Origin: an uncultured Muribaculaceae bacterium
GTDB taxonomy: Bacteria; Bacteroidota; Bacteroidia; Bacteroidales; Muribaculaceae
Direction of reading: 5' to 3'
Assembly: GCA_910585275.1 (NCBI GenBank)
Contig: CAJUCW010000039.1
Span: forward strand, 1 to 31,242
DNA length: 31,242 nt
Position numbers and translations under genes: made by a program
Shown: piece by piece, positions 24,427 through 31,242 of the stretch
How positions within the stretch are numbered: position 1 is the stretch's first letter
How the letters are laid out: each line of letters starts with the position of its first letter
Notes under the pieces: generated by a model
Told to the model about the DNA's origin: nothing
Databases searched by the model: none
Seen by the model: only the letters and a program-made list of their open reading frames with translations

Positions 24427-24430
24427 CAAA
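24399..24430 (-). promoter_or_regulatory. Promoter of alaS
   Basis: On the minus strand TTTG (opposite 24427-24430), a 20-base spacer and TAATTTTG (opposite 24399-24406) match the Bacteroidota consensus exactly. Transcription would start near 24392, giving an alaS leader of about 170 bases. Confidence 0.8.
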
Positions 24431-24499
24431 AATAATCAAGTGAAGTTGTGACGGATCCGACAACTTCGTTGTGTTAACTTCCTAAATACTGAAGAGGTA

Positions 24500-25468
24500 T
24501 TGGCTAAAAATATCTATTACAGATATAATCCGGAGACCGATAATTTCGAAAGGGTTTATCCGTCGCTGAGAATGAGGCTGGCATCATGGGGCAAGACCTG
24601 GCTGATTGCGGCCTTTATCGGTGTGGCTATATTCCTGCTCGTTTTCTATTGCTTCGATTCTCCTACTGAAGAGAACCTTAGGATAGAAAACGCCCAGTTG
24701 AGGACGCAATATGGCATTTTGAGCCGCCGGCTCGACAATTCATTGAAGGTGATGGAGCATATTCAGGACCGCGACGACAATTTTTATCGGGTAATGATGC
24801 AGATGGACCCGATGAGCCGTTCGCAGCGACTGGCGGGTCTTGACAACGAGAACCGCTACCGCGAATTGCGCCAACTTAGCGACGCCGGACTCGTGACCCG
24901 GCTCACACAAAGCATGGACCTTCTCGAACGCCAGCTTTATGCGCAATCGCAAAGCTTCGACCAGCTGAGAATAACCCTTGGACAGCAGAAAGACAAACTT
25001 GCCCATATCCCTTCTGTGTTGCCTATCAACATATCCGATTACACCATGTCGTCGGGCTACGGTTATCGCCGCGACCCGATTTACGGGGCCACTAAATTTC
25101 ACGAAGGGCTTGACTTCGCTGCCGCCATGGGAACGAAAGTTTTCGCTACGGCCGACGGAAAAGTCAGCATGGCGCAAAGGACTGCCGGATATGGAAACTG
25201 TATCGACATTGACCATGGATACAACTATCTGAGCCGTTACGCCCATCTTAGCGAAATCCTTGTCAAGGAAGGGGAGGAGGTGAAGCGGGGGCAACTTATA
25301 GGGAAGGTGGGTTCTACCGGCAAGTCAACAGGACCGCATCTTCATTATGAAGTCAGATTTAAAGACGAACCTCAGAATCCTGTCAATTATTATTTCATGG
25401 ACCTCACGCCTGAGGAATACGCCGAAATGATTCAGATAGCTGAAAATGCCGGACATGTCATGGACTGA
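24500..25468 (+). CDS. M23-family (LytM-type) metallopeptidase with TTG start
   Basis: The protein has 322 residues: a cytosolic tail, a membrane anchor at about 33-50, a coiled-coil stretch at about 56-165, and a peptidase domain at about 178-295. The zinc and catalytic residues are intact: His201 and Asp205 in HEGLD, His249 in YAHL, and His280-Leu-His282. It should cleave cross-linked peptidoglycan peptides in the periplasm and may act in division or wall growth. The start is TTG 24500, preceded by the Shine-Dalgarno-like AGAGG (24493-24497). The next Met (residue 25) would remove the N-terminal tail KNIYYRYNPETDNFERVYPS, which looks like a conserved part of the family. MerR-type gene follows 29 bases downstream. 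Confidence 0.9.
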   Translation: MAKNIYYRYNPETDNFERVYPSLRMRLASWGKTWLIAAFIGVAIFLLVFYCFDSPTEENLRIENAQLRTQYGILSRRLDNSLKVMEHIQDRDDNFYRVMMQMDPMSRSQRLAGLDNENRYRELRQLSDAGLVTRLTQSMDLLERQLYAQSQSFDQLRITLGQQKDKLAHIPSVLPINISDYTMSSGYGYRRDPIYGATKFHEGLDFAAAMGTKVFATADGKVSMAQRTAGYGNCIDIDHGYNYLSRYAHLSEILVKEGEEVKRGQLIGKVGSTGKSTGPHLHYEVRFKDEPQNPVNYYFMDLTPEEYAEMIQIAENAGHVMD

Positions 25469-25497
25469 GAGGTTGAAACGTAAAGCTTTTATTAAAA

Positions 25498-25836
25498 ATG
25501 CCGTCAAACTTAACGAAGAAGTATTATAAGATAAGGGATGTGGCTGAAATCCTTAACGTTTCCCAGCCGACGTTGCGCTATTGGGAAAGCGAGTTCCCGG
25601 AAATCAGACCTTTACGAAGCACGTCAAATCAACGTTATTATACGCCCGACGATATAATCACCCTCAGAATTATATATTATCTGGTGAAGGTGAGGGGATT
25701 GAAGATAGAGGCTGCGAAGGAACAGATGCGGCTCAACCGCACCAATATCACAAAACGTATGGACATAATAGATAAGCTGTCGGATGTGCGCGACGAGCTT
25801 GAGATGATCCTTAAGAGTCTGGAAAAGCGAAAATAA
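25498..25836 (+). CDS. MerR-family transcriptional regulator
   Basis: The protein has 112 residues. It is a MerR-type winged helix-turn-helix (about 8-75): YYKIRDVAEILNVSQPTLRY, then WESEFPEIRP and NQRYYTPDDI, with a C-terminal dimerisation helix at about 78-110. There are no cysteines for metal binding and no effector domain, so it belongs to the short MerR-like regulators. It follows the M23 gene by 29 bases and probably shares its transcript from 24396-24426; this pairing suggests it regulates envelope genes, but that is inference. Its target promoter is unknown. It is convergent with the CYTH gene, 13 bases away. Confidence 0.88.
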   Translation: MPSNLTKKYYKIRDVAEILNVSQPTLRYWESEFPEIRPLRSTSNQRYYTPDDIITLRIIYYLVKVRGLKIEAAKEQMRLNRTNITKRMDIIDKLSDVRDELEMILKSLEKRK

Positions 25837-25849
25837 GATTCTATGCCGG

Positions 25850-26290
25850 CTACAGGTTGGAATTATAGTAGAGCGGGTTGCCTGTGACGTTCTTGCCTAT
25901 AAAGGAAGGCTTTTCGTATTCAAAGCCGGATTCGGGAATCTCTACTTCAGCCACCACAAGCCCTTCACGCTGCCCGTGGAATTCATCTATTTCCCAGGTG
26001 AGACCTTTGTAGTCAACGTAATATCGGTTTTTCTCCACAATGCCCGGCTCGCAAAGTTTCAACAGAGCGATAGCGTCTTCGAAGGGTATTTCATACTCGA
26101 ATTCAAGACGCACGTCGCCTGCATTCTTCCCTTTTACTGTCAGAAACCCGAGGTCATCGACAGTGCGTACGCGCACCGTGCGTTCCGGCTGCCTGTTGAG
26201 ATAACCTTGATTAATCGTTACGCATTTAAATGCAACGTCCTTATAGCGGTCGTTGACGACAAGATATTTATGTTCTATTTCCAAAGCCAT
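25850..26290 (-). CDS. CYTH-domain protein
   Basis: The protein has 146 residues and consists of one CYTH (CyaB/thiamine triphosphatase) domain. The hallmark ExExK is visible at the N-terminus (Glu4, Glu6, Lys8). Later come the basic residues RTVRVRTV (about 36-43), the strand LTVKGKN (about 50-56), and acidic metal ligands near EFEYEIP and EVEIPE. Relatives hydrolyse inorganic triphosphate or thiamine triphosphate with Mg2+ in the tunnel. Because the ExExK sits at residues 4-8, the start at 26290 is well fixed. The -7 promoter box ends only four bases upstream of the ATG, so the mRNA may be leaderless. The substrate is not certain. Confidence 0.88.
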   Translation of the reverse strand: MALEIEHKYLVVNDRYKDVAFKCVTINQGYLNRQPERTVRVRTVDDLGFLTVKGKNAGDVRLEFEYEIPFEDAIALLKLCEPGIVEKNRYYVDYKGLTWEIDEFHGQREGLVVAEVEIPESGFEYEKPSFIGKNVTGNPLYYNSNL

Positions 26291-26294
26291 GTTG

Positions 26295-26326
26295 CAAAGT
26301 TATTCAAAATAACTCAAGCATGCAAG
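26295..26326 (-). promoter_or_regulatory. Promoter of the CYTH gene
   Basis: On the minus strand TAACTTTG (opposite 26295-26302) exactly matches TAnnTTTG, and CTTG (opposite 26323-26326) lies 20 bases upstream with one mismatch to TTTG. The expected transcription start (about 26288) coincides with the ATG at 26290-26288. Confidence 0.65.
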
Positions 26327-26351
26327 CAGGGCGTAAACGCTCTCTAAATGG

Positions 26352-26804
26352 TCACTCTTCGAGTTTCGTGCCTTTAAATATGCCGAGAAGGTCATATTTA
26401 AGGATAACACCGTCTGAAAGTCCTATTTCATAGCCTGACGATTTCTTTTTGACACTGACGATTTTCGCTCCATCGTAGTTTTTCGAAACGTTTCTGCGGA
26501 TGGTCTTCATTATAATGCCGTCGGGCACTGCACGGTTTTTGCAATCGACGGAAGTCCATTTCCCCTTGTTGTTGAATTCTATGGTAGTGCCGTTGACGAG
26601 TCTGACATCATAATCTGTTTTCTTCAAAAGATGTTTGTCGATTTTTATCATGCCGATTTTAGCTTTCGGGAAGTATTCTTTCAGCATGTTTTGGGCTTCT
26701 TCCGGAAGGTCTTCGCGCGACAACGTGTATTTATCGAAAGGAAACGCAACTGCGCTTGACACGGCCGCGAACACAAATAATATAATCAATAGTGTCTTTT
26801 TCAT
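26352..26804 (-). CDS. Secreted PepSY-like (DUF2874-type) protein
   Basis: The protein has 150 residues from ATG 26804, which begins a clear signal peptide (MKKTLLIILFVFAAVSSAVA). The mature part contains a tandem arrangement typical of Bacteroidales PepSY-like proteins: REDLPEEAQNMLKEYFPKAK, then a strand region YDVRLVNGTTIEFNNKGKW, and a second half ending YEIGLSDGVILKYDLLG. Such proteins are periplasmic and of unknown function; PepSY domains are thought to inhibit peptidases. The longer frame start at 26837 is rejected, since it passes through the hairpin 26809-26842 and precedes the signal peptide. The upstream focA stop lies 80 bases away on the same strand. Confidence 0.8.
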   Translation of the reverse strand: MKKTLLIILFVFAAVSSAVAFPFDKYTLSREDLPEEAQNMLKEYFPKAKIGMIKIDKHLLKKTDYDVRLVNGTTIEFNNKGKWTSVDCKNRAVPDGIIMKTIRRNVSKNYDGAKIVSVKKKSSGYEIGLSDGVILKYDLLGIFKGTKLEE

Positions 26805-26808
26805 AGTT

Positions 26809-26842
26809 GAAGAGTGTTTGTCATACTTTAGAAACACTCTTC
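26809..26842 (-). promoter_or_regulatory. Hairpin abutting the start of the PepSY-like gene
   Basis: GAAGAGTGTTT (26809-26819) is perfectly complementary to AAACACTCTTC (26832-26842), with a 12-base loop. On the minus strand the hairpin ends four bases before the ATG at 26804, so it would cover the ribosome-binding region. It could also mark the 3' end of focA transcripts, though no T-run follows. Confidence 0.6.
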
Positions 26843-26884
26843 TTGATTAAGATGTTTAGAGCACGATTTTTTAGGAACGCGTTC

Positions 26885-27679
26885 TTATTCTTTATGACTC
26901 GATTGTTCTCTTTTTAAATGGAGATATGCGGAAACTGCGCCGACGAGTATTGCCCCGCCTATGATGTTTCCTGCGGTCACGACAAGAAGGTTCGTCCAAA
27001 GAGCGGTTTGTGAAACGGTTGCACCTTCCATCATTCCGGCCGGGATGAAAAACATATTTGCGATGCAATGTTCGTAGCCGAGGGCAACGAAAGCGAACAC
27101 CGGAAGCCAGCATCCGGCAATCTTATCGCATAGAGTTTTCCCCGAAAGCGCCATCCACACTGCAAGGCAGACACACCAGTTCGCACCGATTCCGCGCAGA
27201 AGCATGGTGGCGACCGGAAGACTGGCTTTAGTCTCGGCAATCTTGATTATGGCGGAGTGATATGGTTCGCCCGATGTTAGGCCGCTCCACACCACAAGAA
27301 ATGCCGTTACAGCCAAAGCCCCTATAAAATTTCCACACCACACAATCGCCCAGTTCCTCAAAACATTACCTTTCGAGATAGTTCTTGCCATGTATCCCGG
27401 AATCAATACCGCATTGTTGCCGGTGAAAAGTTCCGCCCCTTGGGTCACCACAAGCACGAGCCCCAGTGGGAAAACGAGCCCGCTCAGAAGCTTTTGCAGT
27501 CCCGGATTGCCGGCGGTGGCTTCCGGAAACCCGAATCCGATGATTAAGGAAAGAATTCCCCCTAAAGCAATGAAGGCACCTGCAAGTATGGAAAGGATAA
27601 GAGTGCGGGAAAACGATAAAGAAACTTTTGAAATTCCTACAGAGAGTGTAGTTTCGATTATTTCGGCAGGGGTTCGCAT
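26885..27679 (-). CDS. focA: Formate/nitrite transporter family channel (FocA-like)
   Basis: The protein has 264 residues with six membrane segments and belongs to the FNT family of pentameric channels. Diagnostic features are the loop ELFTGNN (83-89), which includes the gating threonine Thr86, the motif GANWCVCLAVWMA (165-177), and His204 in GYEHCIANMFF, which matches the central His209 of E. coli FocA. Formate is the most likely substrate given an oxalate-to-formate pathway in the same window, but nitrite (NirC) or hydrosulfide (HSC) members share the fold. A minus-strand TAATTTTG box (opposite 27711-27718) lies upstream. The PepSY-like gene follows after 80 bases. Confidence 0.9.
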   Translation of the reverse strand: MRTPAEIIETTLSVGISKVSLSFSRTLILSILAGAFIALGGILSLIIGFGFPEATAGNPGLQKLLSGLVFPLGLVLVVTQGAELFTGNNAVLIPGYMARTISKGNVLRNWAIVWCGNFIGALAVTAFLVVWSGLTSGEPYHSAIIKIAETKASLPVATMLLRGIGANWCVCLAVWMALSGKTLCDKIAGCWLPVFAFVALGYEHCIANMFFIPAGMMEGATVSQTALWTNLLVVTAGNIIGGAILVGAVSAYLHLKREQSSHKE

Positions 27680-27710
27680 ATATGATATGTATTATGGTTC
27701 AATTTTTTTA

Positions 27711-27718
27711 CAAAATTA
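27711..27718 (-). promoter_or_regulatory. -7 box of focA
   Basis: The minus strand reads TAATTTTG, an exact TAnnTTTG match, 31 bases upstream of the focA ATG. A TTTG at the usual distance is not present, and the sequence there is A/T-rich. Confidence 0.5.
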
Positions 27719-27740
27719 AGGGTTTTTCATGAAAAATAAG

Positions 27741-27748
27741 TAAGTTTG
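27741..27748 (+). promoter_or_regulatory. -7 box of the GH92 gene
   Basis: TAAGTTTG exactly matches TAnnTTTG. Transcription would begin near 27755, before both candidate GH92 starts (27768 and 27786). No TTTG lies 19-21 bases upstream. The boxes of focA and this gene are only 22 bases apart, so the two divergent promoters overlap. Confidence 0.5.
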
Positions 27749-27785
27749 CAGTGCAGAATCATAAGCCTTGAAAAAATTATCATAC

Positions 27786-30050
27786 ATGACATCGAAACGG
27801 AATATGGTTGCGGTTTCTCTCATAGGTTGTATGTTAGCTGCTTATGGAGGAGAGGCCGGCCTTGTGGATTATATTGACCCCCGTATAGGGTCGGAAGGGC
27901 TTGGACGCGTCTTTATAGGTCCATGTGCCCCGTTCGGTATGGTGCGTCCATCGCCTGATTGCACCCCTTCCCCTAACAGCGGTTGGCTGCCGATGCCTGA
28001 ACGTGTTGACGGTTTCGCCCAGGTTCATGTGAGCGGCACGGGGGGAGGTCCGAAATATGGCAACATATTGCTGATGCCGTTTTCAGATGGCTTGACAAGG
28101 CATGATATATATGATTACCGCGACGAAGAGACCATACTTCCTTGTTATTATGGCACGGTTTTCCGCGACAGCGGCATAAAGACTGAAATAACCGCGTCCG
28201 ACCGTAGCTCGGCTTATCGGTTTATATATCCGGCGACCGGGGAGAAGTCGCTTAAGATAGATGCCGGTTTCTTCCTCGGTGAATCTCCGGAACCGGATGC
28301 GAGGGAAGCGCAACAGTTCGTCGGTTCGGAGGTTGAAATCCTTTCAGATACAGAAGTGTCGGGCTATTCGCGCATCCGCGGCGGTTGGAACAACGGAAGG
28401 GCATATACGGTCTATTTTTATGTCAAGAGCGATGTCCCGTTTGTAGAAACCGCTACGTGGAAAGGAAACGACATCAGCGGGGCGAAATCTCAGTTCGATT
28501 CCGGAAATAAAACCGGGGCGTTGTTGAGATTCCCTGAACAAAGCGACACCGTGAATGTGCGCGTCGGCATATCTTTCATCAGCCCGCTTAAAGCGAAATA
28601 TAACTATGAAAAAGAATCTGCCGGAAAAACTTTTGAAGAGATAAAGGGCGACGTGTCATCCAAATGGGAGGGGCTTTTAGAGAAAGTGGAGATTGACCCT
28701 GAGGCGCCGGAAGAGTATAAACGTATGTTCTATACCGCCCTCTATCATACGATGCTTATGCCGAGCGACCGCACGGGCGAGAACCCGCTTTGGACCGATC
28801 CCGAACCGTATTACGATGATTTCTATGCGCTATGGGACACCTACCGCACTTCGATGCCGCTTCTGACAATAATAGCCCCTCACAGAATGAGGGATATGGT
28901 CAATTCATTAATTAATATCTGCAAGCGTGACGGTTTTATGCCAGATGCTCGCAGCGGCAACTGCAACGGAAGAACCCAAGGCGGCTCTACCGCCGACATT
29001 GTCATAGCCGATGCCTGTGTAAAGGGGGTGGAAGGGATAGACTACGAAAAAGGTTTGGAGGCAATGCTCGTGGATGCCACCGTTCCGCCGGGAGGAAACG
29101 AGGAAGCGGAAGGGCGGGGAGGCCTTAGGGAATATCTTACGCTCGGCTATATCCCGCATGGCATAGCGAGGGCCGGAAACCGGACGGTGGAGTATTCGCT
29201 TTGCGACTTTGCAATACATCAGGTGGCGAAACGTCTCGGACATAATGACCTTTCGGAACGTTATCTCCGGCAATCGGAGTCGTGGAAGAATCTATGGCGT
29301 GACGACTACGAACATGACGGTGCCCGCGGTTTTATCATGCCGAGGGATGCAGAAGGGAATTGGCTGGACCGACTTCCGTTCGGACATTCGAAAGTGCAGT
29401 CGCCAACCTATGTCTATACACCTCTTACATTCGAAGGTCCATGGTACACCCCATGGTGGAATATGTTTTTCTATGAAGCATCTTCTTGGGAATATTCGTT
29501 GAGCATACCTCACGACGTGCCCGGTTTGATAGAAAAATGCGGCGGGGCCGACGCTTTTGACAAAAGGCTCGACACTTTTTTCGCCAAAGATTATTTCAAT
29601 GTCAACAACGAACCGTCGTTCATGTCGCCATGTCTTTACCATTGGATAGGGCGCCCGGACAAGTCGGGCGATACGATTCTGAAAATCATTGAAAAGAATT
29701 ATAATGATTCTGCCAAAGGTTTGCCCGGCAACGATGATTCGGGAGCGATGTCGTCTTGGCTTGTATTTAACATGGCAGGCATATATCCCAATGCCGGACA
29801 TGACTATTATCTTATCCATACTCCGTTGCTTAAGTCAACGGTCTTCAATCTTACGGACGGAAAATCGTTCAGGATTGTCGCCGACGGTCTTTCGGATGAA
29901 AAACGATATATTTCCAAGGCGTATCTCAACGGGAAGCGTTATGACTATTCCACACTACGCCATGCGGATATCGTTGCCGGAGGTGAATTGAAGCTCGTGA
30001 TGTCGGATAAGCCCGGTAAGTGGGGTAAGAAAATGTTTAAGGAGAATTGA
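27786..30050 (+). CDS. GH92 family alpha-mannosidase
   Basis: The protein has 754 residues from ATG 27786. Family GH92 enzymes are calcium-dependent, inverting exo-alpha-mannosidases that trim mannans and N-glycans. The N-terminal motif LVDYIDPRIGSEG and PFGMVRPSPD (start of the beta-sandwich) is followed by the alpha6/alpha6 barrel. The probable catalytic acid is the Glu in YEASSWEYS (near residue 564), and the base Asp is in GNDDSG (near 650). The precursor begins with a short hydrophobic stretch ending in LIGC, which may be a lipobox. An in-frame TTG at 27768 would add six residues. The downstream secreted gene starts one base after the stop. No SusC/SusD pair is visible, so it is not part of a complete polysaccharide utilisation locus here. 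Confidence 0.93.
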   Translation: MTSKRNMVAVSLIGCMLAAYGGEAGLVDYIDPRIGSEGLGRVFIGPCAPFGMVRPSPDCTPSPNSGWLPMPERVDGFAQVHVSGTGGGPKYGNILLMPFSDGLTRHDIYDYRDEETILPCYYGTVFRDSGIKTEITASDRSSAYRFIYPATGEKSLKIDAGFFLGESPEPDAREAQQFVGSEVEILSDTEVSGYSRIRGGWNNGRAYTVYFYVKSDVPFVETATWKGNDISGAKSQFDSGNKTGALLRFPEQSDTVNVRVGISFISPLKAKYNYEKESAGKTFEEIKGDVSSKWEGLLEKVEIDPEAPEEYKRMFYTALYHTMLMPSDRTGENPLWTDPEPYYDDFYALWDTYRTSMPLLTIIAPHRMRDMVNSLINICKRDGFMPDARSGNCNGRTQGGSTADIVIADACVKGVEGIDYEKGLEAMLVDATVPPGGNEEAEGRGGLREYLTLGYIPHGIARAGNRTVEYSLCDFAIHQVAKRLGHNDLSERYLRQSESWKNLWRDDYEHDGARGFIMPRDAEGNWLDRLPFGHSKVQSPTYVYTPLTFEGPWYTPWWNMFFYEASSWEYSLSIPHDVPGLIEKCGGADAFDKRLDTFFAKDYFNVNNEPSFMSPCLYHWIGRPDKSGDTILKIIEKNYNDSAKGLPGNDDSGAMSSWLVFNMAGIYPNAGHDYYLIHTPLLKSTVFNLTDGKSFRIVADGLSDEKRYISKAYLNGKRYDYSTLRHADIVAGGELKLVMSDKPGKWGKKMFKEN

Positions 30051-30051
30051 A

Positions 30052-30594
30052 ATGAAACGCATATTCGTATTATTGTCATGTTTGGCGGCATTTATGCCGG
30101 AGTTCATAGTCCGGGCGGATGTTATGCCCGGCGACACTTTAAAAGTGGCTTATAAATTACACGGTCAGACCCGGCGGTTTAAATTCGTATATATGCCTGC
30201 TTCGGGAGGGGGATTCGACCTTCATTGGAACATAGTGCGTAACCTTAAGCTTTGGCAAGGTTGTTATTCTATGTCGGGCGATGCCGTAAGGGAGGGAAAA
30301 GGTCAAAGCTATATCATGCCCGAAGATGGCAATATGGTTAAGCTCGACGACGGTGAGACCTTCGGAATAATATCCACTGCCGCTTTTGACCGCTTAATTG
30401 CCGAGGGGGCGTTTTGCTATAACGGCGTAACCTACGAAAAGTGTGGCGGTTCTCAATCCGGGCTGGGAAAACTGATAGAGGTGAAGGATGCAGTGGAAGG
30501 AGGGAGAATGTGGATTCTTGAAAACCGTAGATTGCCTTTGATAGTGAAAATGGAAGATAACCCGCTTGAAATAAATTGGGAGATGACGAAATAG
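30052..30594 (+). CDS. Secreted protein of unknown function linked to GH92
   Basis: The protein has 180 residues with a signal peptide (MKRIFVLLSCLAAFMPEFIV, cleaved near RA-DV). It starts one base after the GH92 stop, so the two are almost certainly co-transcribed and coupled in translation. The mature part is beta-rich (about 23-180) and contains DTLKVAYKLHGQTRRFKFVY, then SMSGDAVREGKG, FDRLIAEGAFCYNGVTY and a final strand pair WILENRRLPLIVKM and NPLEINWEM. The pattern loosely resembles lipoprotein-carrier (LolA-like) beta sheets. I do not recognise a family with confidence. Three cysteines are present in the mature protein. Confidence 0.75.
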   Translation: MKRIFVLLSCLAAFMPEFIVRADVMPGDTLKVAYKLHGQTRRFKFVYMPASGGGFDLHWNIVRNLKLWQGCYSMSGDAVREGKGQSYIMPEDGNMVKLDDGETFGIISTAAFDRLIAEGAFCYNGVTYEKCGGSQSGLGKLIEVKDAVEGGRMWILENRRLPLIVKMEDNPLEINWEMTK

Positions 30595-30700
30595 TCCGGT
30601 TTGGTATTCTTAACATAACGATGGTGTTTTTCCGCAAGATTCGATTGTTATTATAGTCATAAAGACGACAAATGTCTTTACTGATTAAAATAATTGAATT
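30595..30700 (+). other. Leader of the DUF4332 gene with a short hairpin
   Basis: TAAAGAC (30660-30666) pairs with GTCTTTA (30674-30680) around a 7-base loop, 20 bases before the ATG at 30701. No T-run follows, so it is not an intrinsic terminator. No exact TAnnTTTG box is visible in these 106 bases. Confidence 0.4.
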
Positions 30701-31108
30701 ATGGGATACAACATCGCAGATATCGAAGGGATAGGCGAAAGCTATGCCTCGAAACTTAAAGAATACGGGATTTCGACCGTGGAACAACTTCTTGAGGCCG
30801 GAAAGTCGGCGAAAGGGCGTGACAAGATAGCGGAATCAACCGGCATCCCCGGTAAATTGATTTTAAAATGGGTGAACCATGCCGATTTATTCCGGATTAA
30901 AGGAGTAGGGCCTCAATTTGCAGAATTGCTTGAAGCATCCGGAGTGGATACCGTAAAAGAATTCCGCCACCGGGAGGCAGAGAACCTTGCCGTGAAAATG
31001 GAGGAGGTGAACAAAGAAAAGCATTTGTGTCATCGCACGCCTTCTGCTACGGAATTGCAGAAAATGATTGACGAGGCTTCAGAACTCGAGCCGATGGTGT
31101 CTTATTGA
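30701..31108 (+). CDS. DUF4332 helix-hairpin-helix protein
   Basis: The protein has 135 residues and no signal peptide. It contains two helix-hairpin-helix-like units: IADIEGIGESYASKLKEYGI (5-24) and LFRIKGVGPQFAELLEASGV (63-82), each with the GIG or GVG hairpin that contacts the DNA backbone in related proteins. This is the DUF4332 pattern, found in many bacteria and often compared with the HhH tandems of DNA polymerase/ligase families. The C-terminal 45 residues are charged and helical. A DNA-binding or repair role is plausible but not shown. The gene is followed by a strong terminator at 31143-31174. Confidence 0.85.
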   Translation: MGYNIADIEGIGESYASKLKEYGISTVEQLLEAGKSAKGRDKIAESTGIPGKLILKWVNHADLFRIKGVGPQFAELLEASGVDTVKEFRHREAENLAVKMEEVNKEKHLCHRTPSATELQKMIDEASELEPMVSY

Positions 31109-31142
31109 GGGATGCAATCGAATATTTCGAGATAACCAAAGG

Positions 31143-31174
31143 GCGACAGGCATACCGTGCTGTCGCTTTTTTTT
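31143..31174 (+). terminator. Intrinsic terminator after the DUF4332 gene
   Basis: GCGACAG (31143-31149) pairs with CTGTCGC (31160-31166), followed by a run of eight T (31167-31174). It lies 34 bases after the DUF4332 stop. The remaining bases to 31242 show no recognisable feature. Confidence 0.88.
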
Positions 31175-31242
31175 GGTAAAATATATCTTAATTAGGGATA
31201 TTCAGTTAATGGCTAATTGATTGCTTGCTAATGTCGTAGATA

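Overview
The window is a chromosomal segment of a member of the Bacteroidota, most likely order Bacteroidales. Several intergenic regions carry the Bacteroides-type promoter (TTTG, a spacer of about 20 bases, then TAnnTTTG). There are also Bacteroidota-type genes: an HU-CCDC81/SPOR protein, a GH92 mannosidase, a PepSY-like protein and a DsbD with a CVNC thioredoxin domain. An oxalyl-CoA decarboxylase/formyl-CoA transferase pair in this setting suggests Muribaculaceae (S24-7), the gut Bacteroidales family in which oxalate genes have been reported. That placement is inference. No prophage, insertion sequence, CRISPR array or rRNA is visible.

Layout. Bases 1-1100: tRNA-Gly(GCC) and tRNA-Leu(GAG), a strong terminator, then a free-standing AlaX-like editing domain and a small HExxH protein. 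Bases 1350-6290 (minus strand): frc - oxc - AEC-family carrier - flavin reductase-like protein, read in that order. This is an oxalate-catabolism operon whose first three genes are ordered as in E. coli yfdWUV. Bases 6524-10591 (minus): HU/SPOR protein, TPR protein and DsbD. Bases 10760-11828 (plus): lipoate-protein ligase. Bases 11843-13399 (minus): MlaE and MlaF lipid transporter. Bases 13545-17978 (plus): a compact operon udk - lptB - CPBP protease - holA - EFR1-type ferredoxin. Bases 17982-21521 (minus): a secreted SH3-like protein, a secreted esterase and a secreted alpha/beta hydrolase. Bases 21603-24221 (minus): alaS, divergent from an M23 peptidase and a MerR-type regulator (24500-25836, plus). 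Bases 25850-27679 (minus): CYTH protein, PepSY-like protein and a formate channel (FNT/FocA). Bases 27768-31108 (plus): GH92 alpha-mannosidase, a co-transcribed secreted protein of unknown function, and a DUF4332 protein.

How the parts work together. The main metabolic theme is oxalate. Frc makes oxalyl-CoA from formyl-CoA and oxalate, and Oxc decarboxylates it to formyl-CoA and CO2 with consumption of a proton. The AEC carrier is the likely oxalate and/or formate transporter, and a formate channel 20 kb away could vent formate. The rest is mostly housekeeping and envelope biology. The most distinctive non-coding structures are the mirror-symmetric divergent promoter between alaS and the M23 gene, two adjacent 14-bp palindromes in the alaS leader, a strong hairpin between frc and oxc, and a hairpin abutting the start of the PepSY-like gene.
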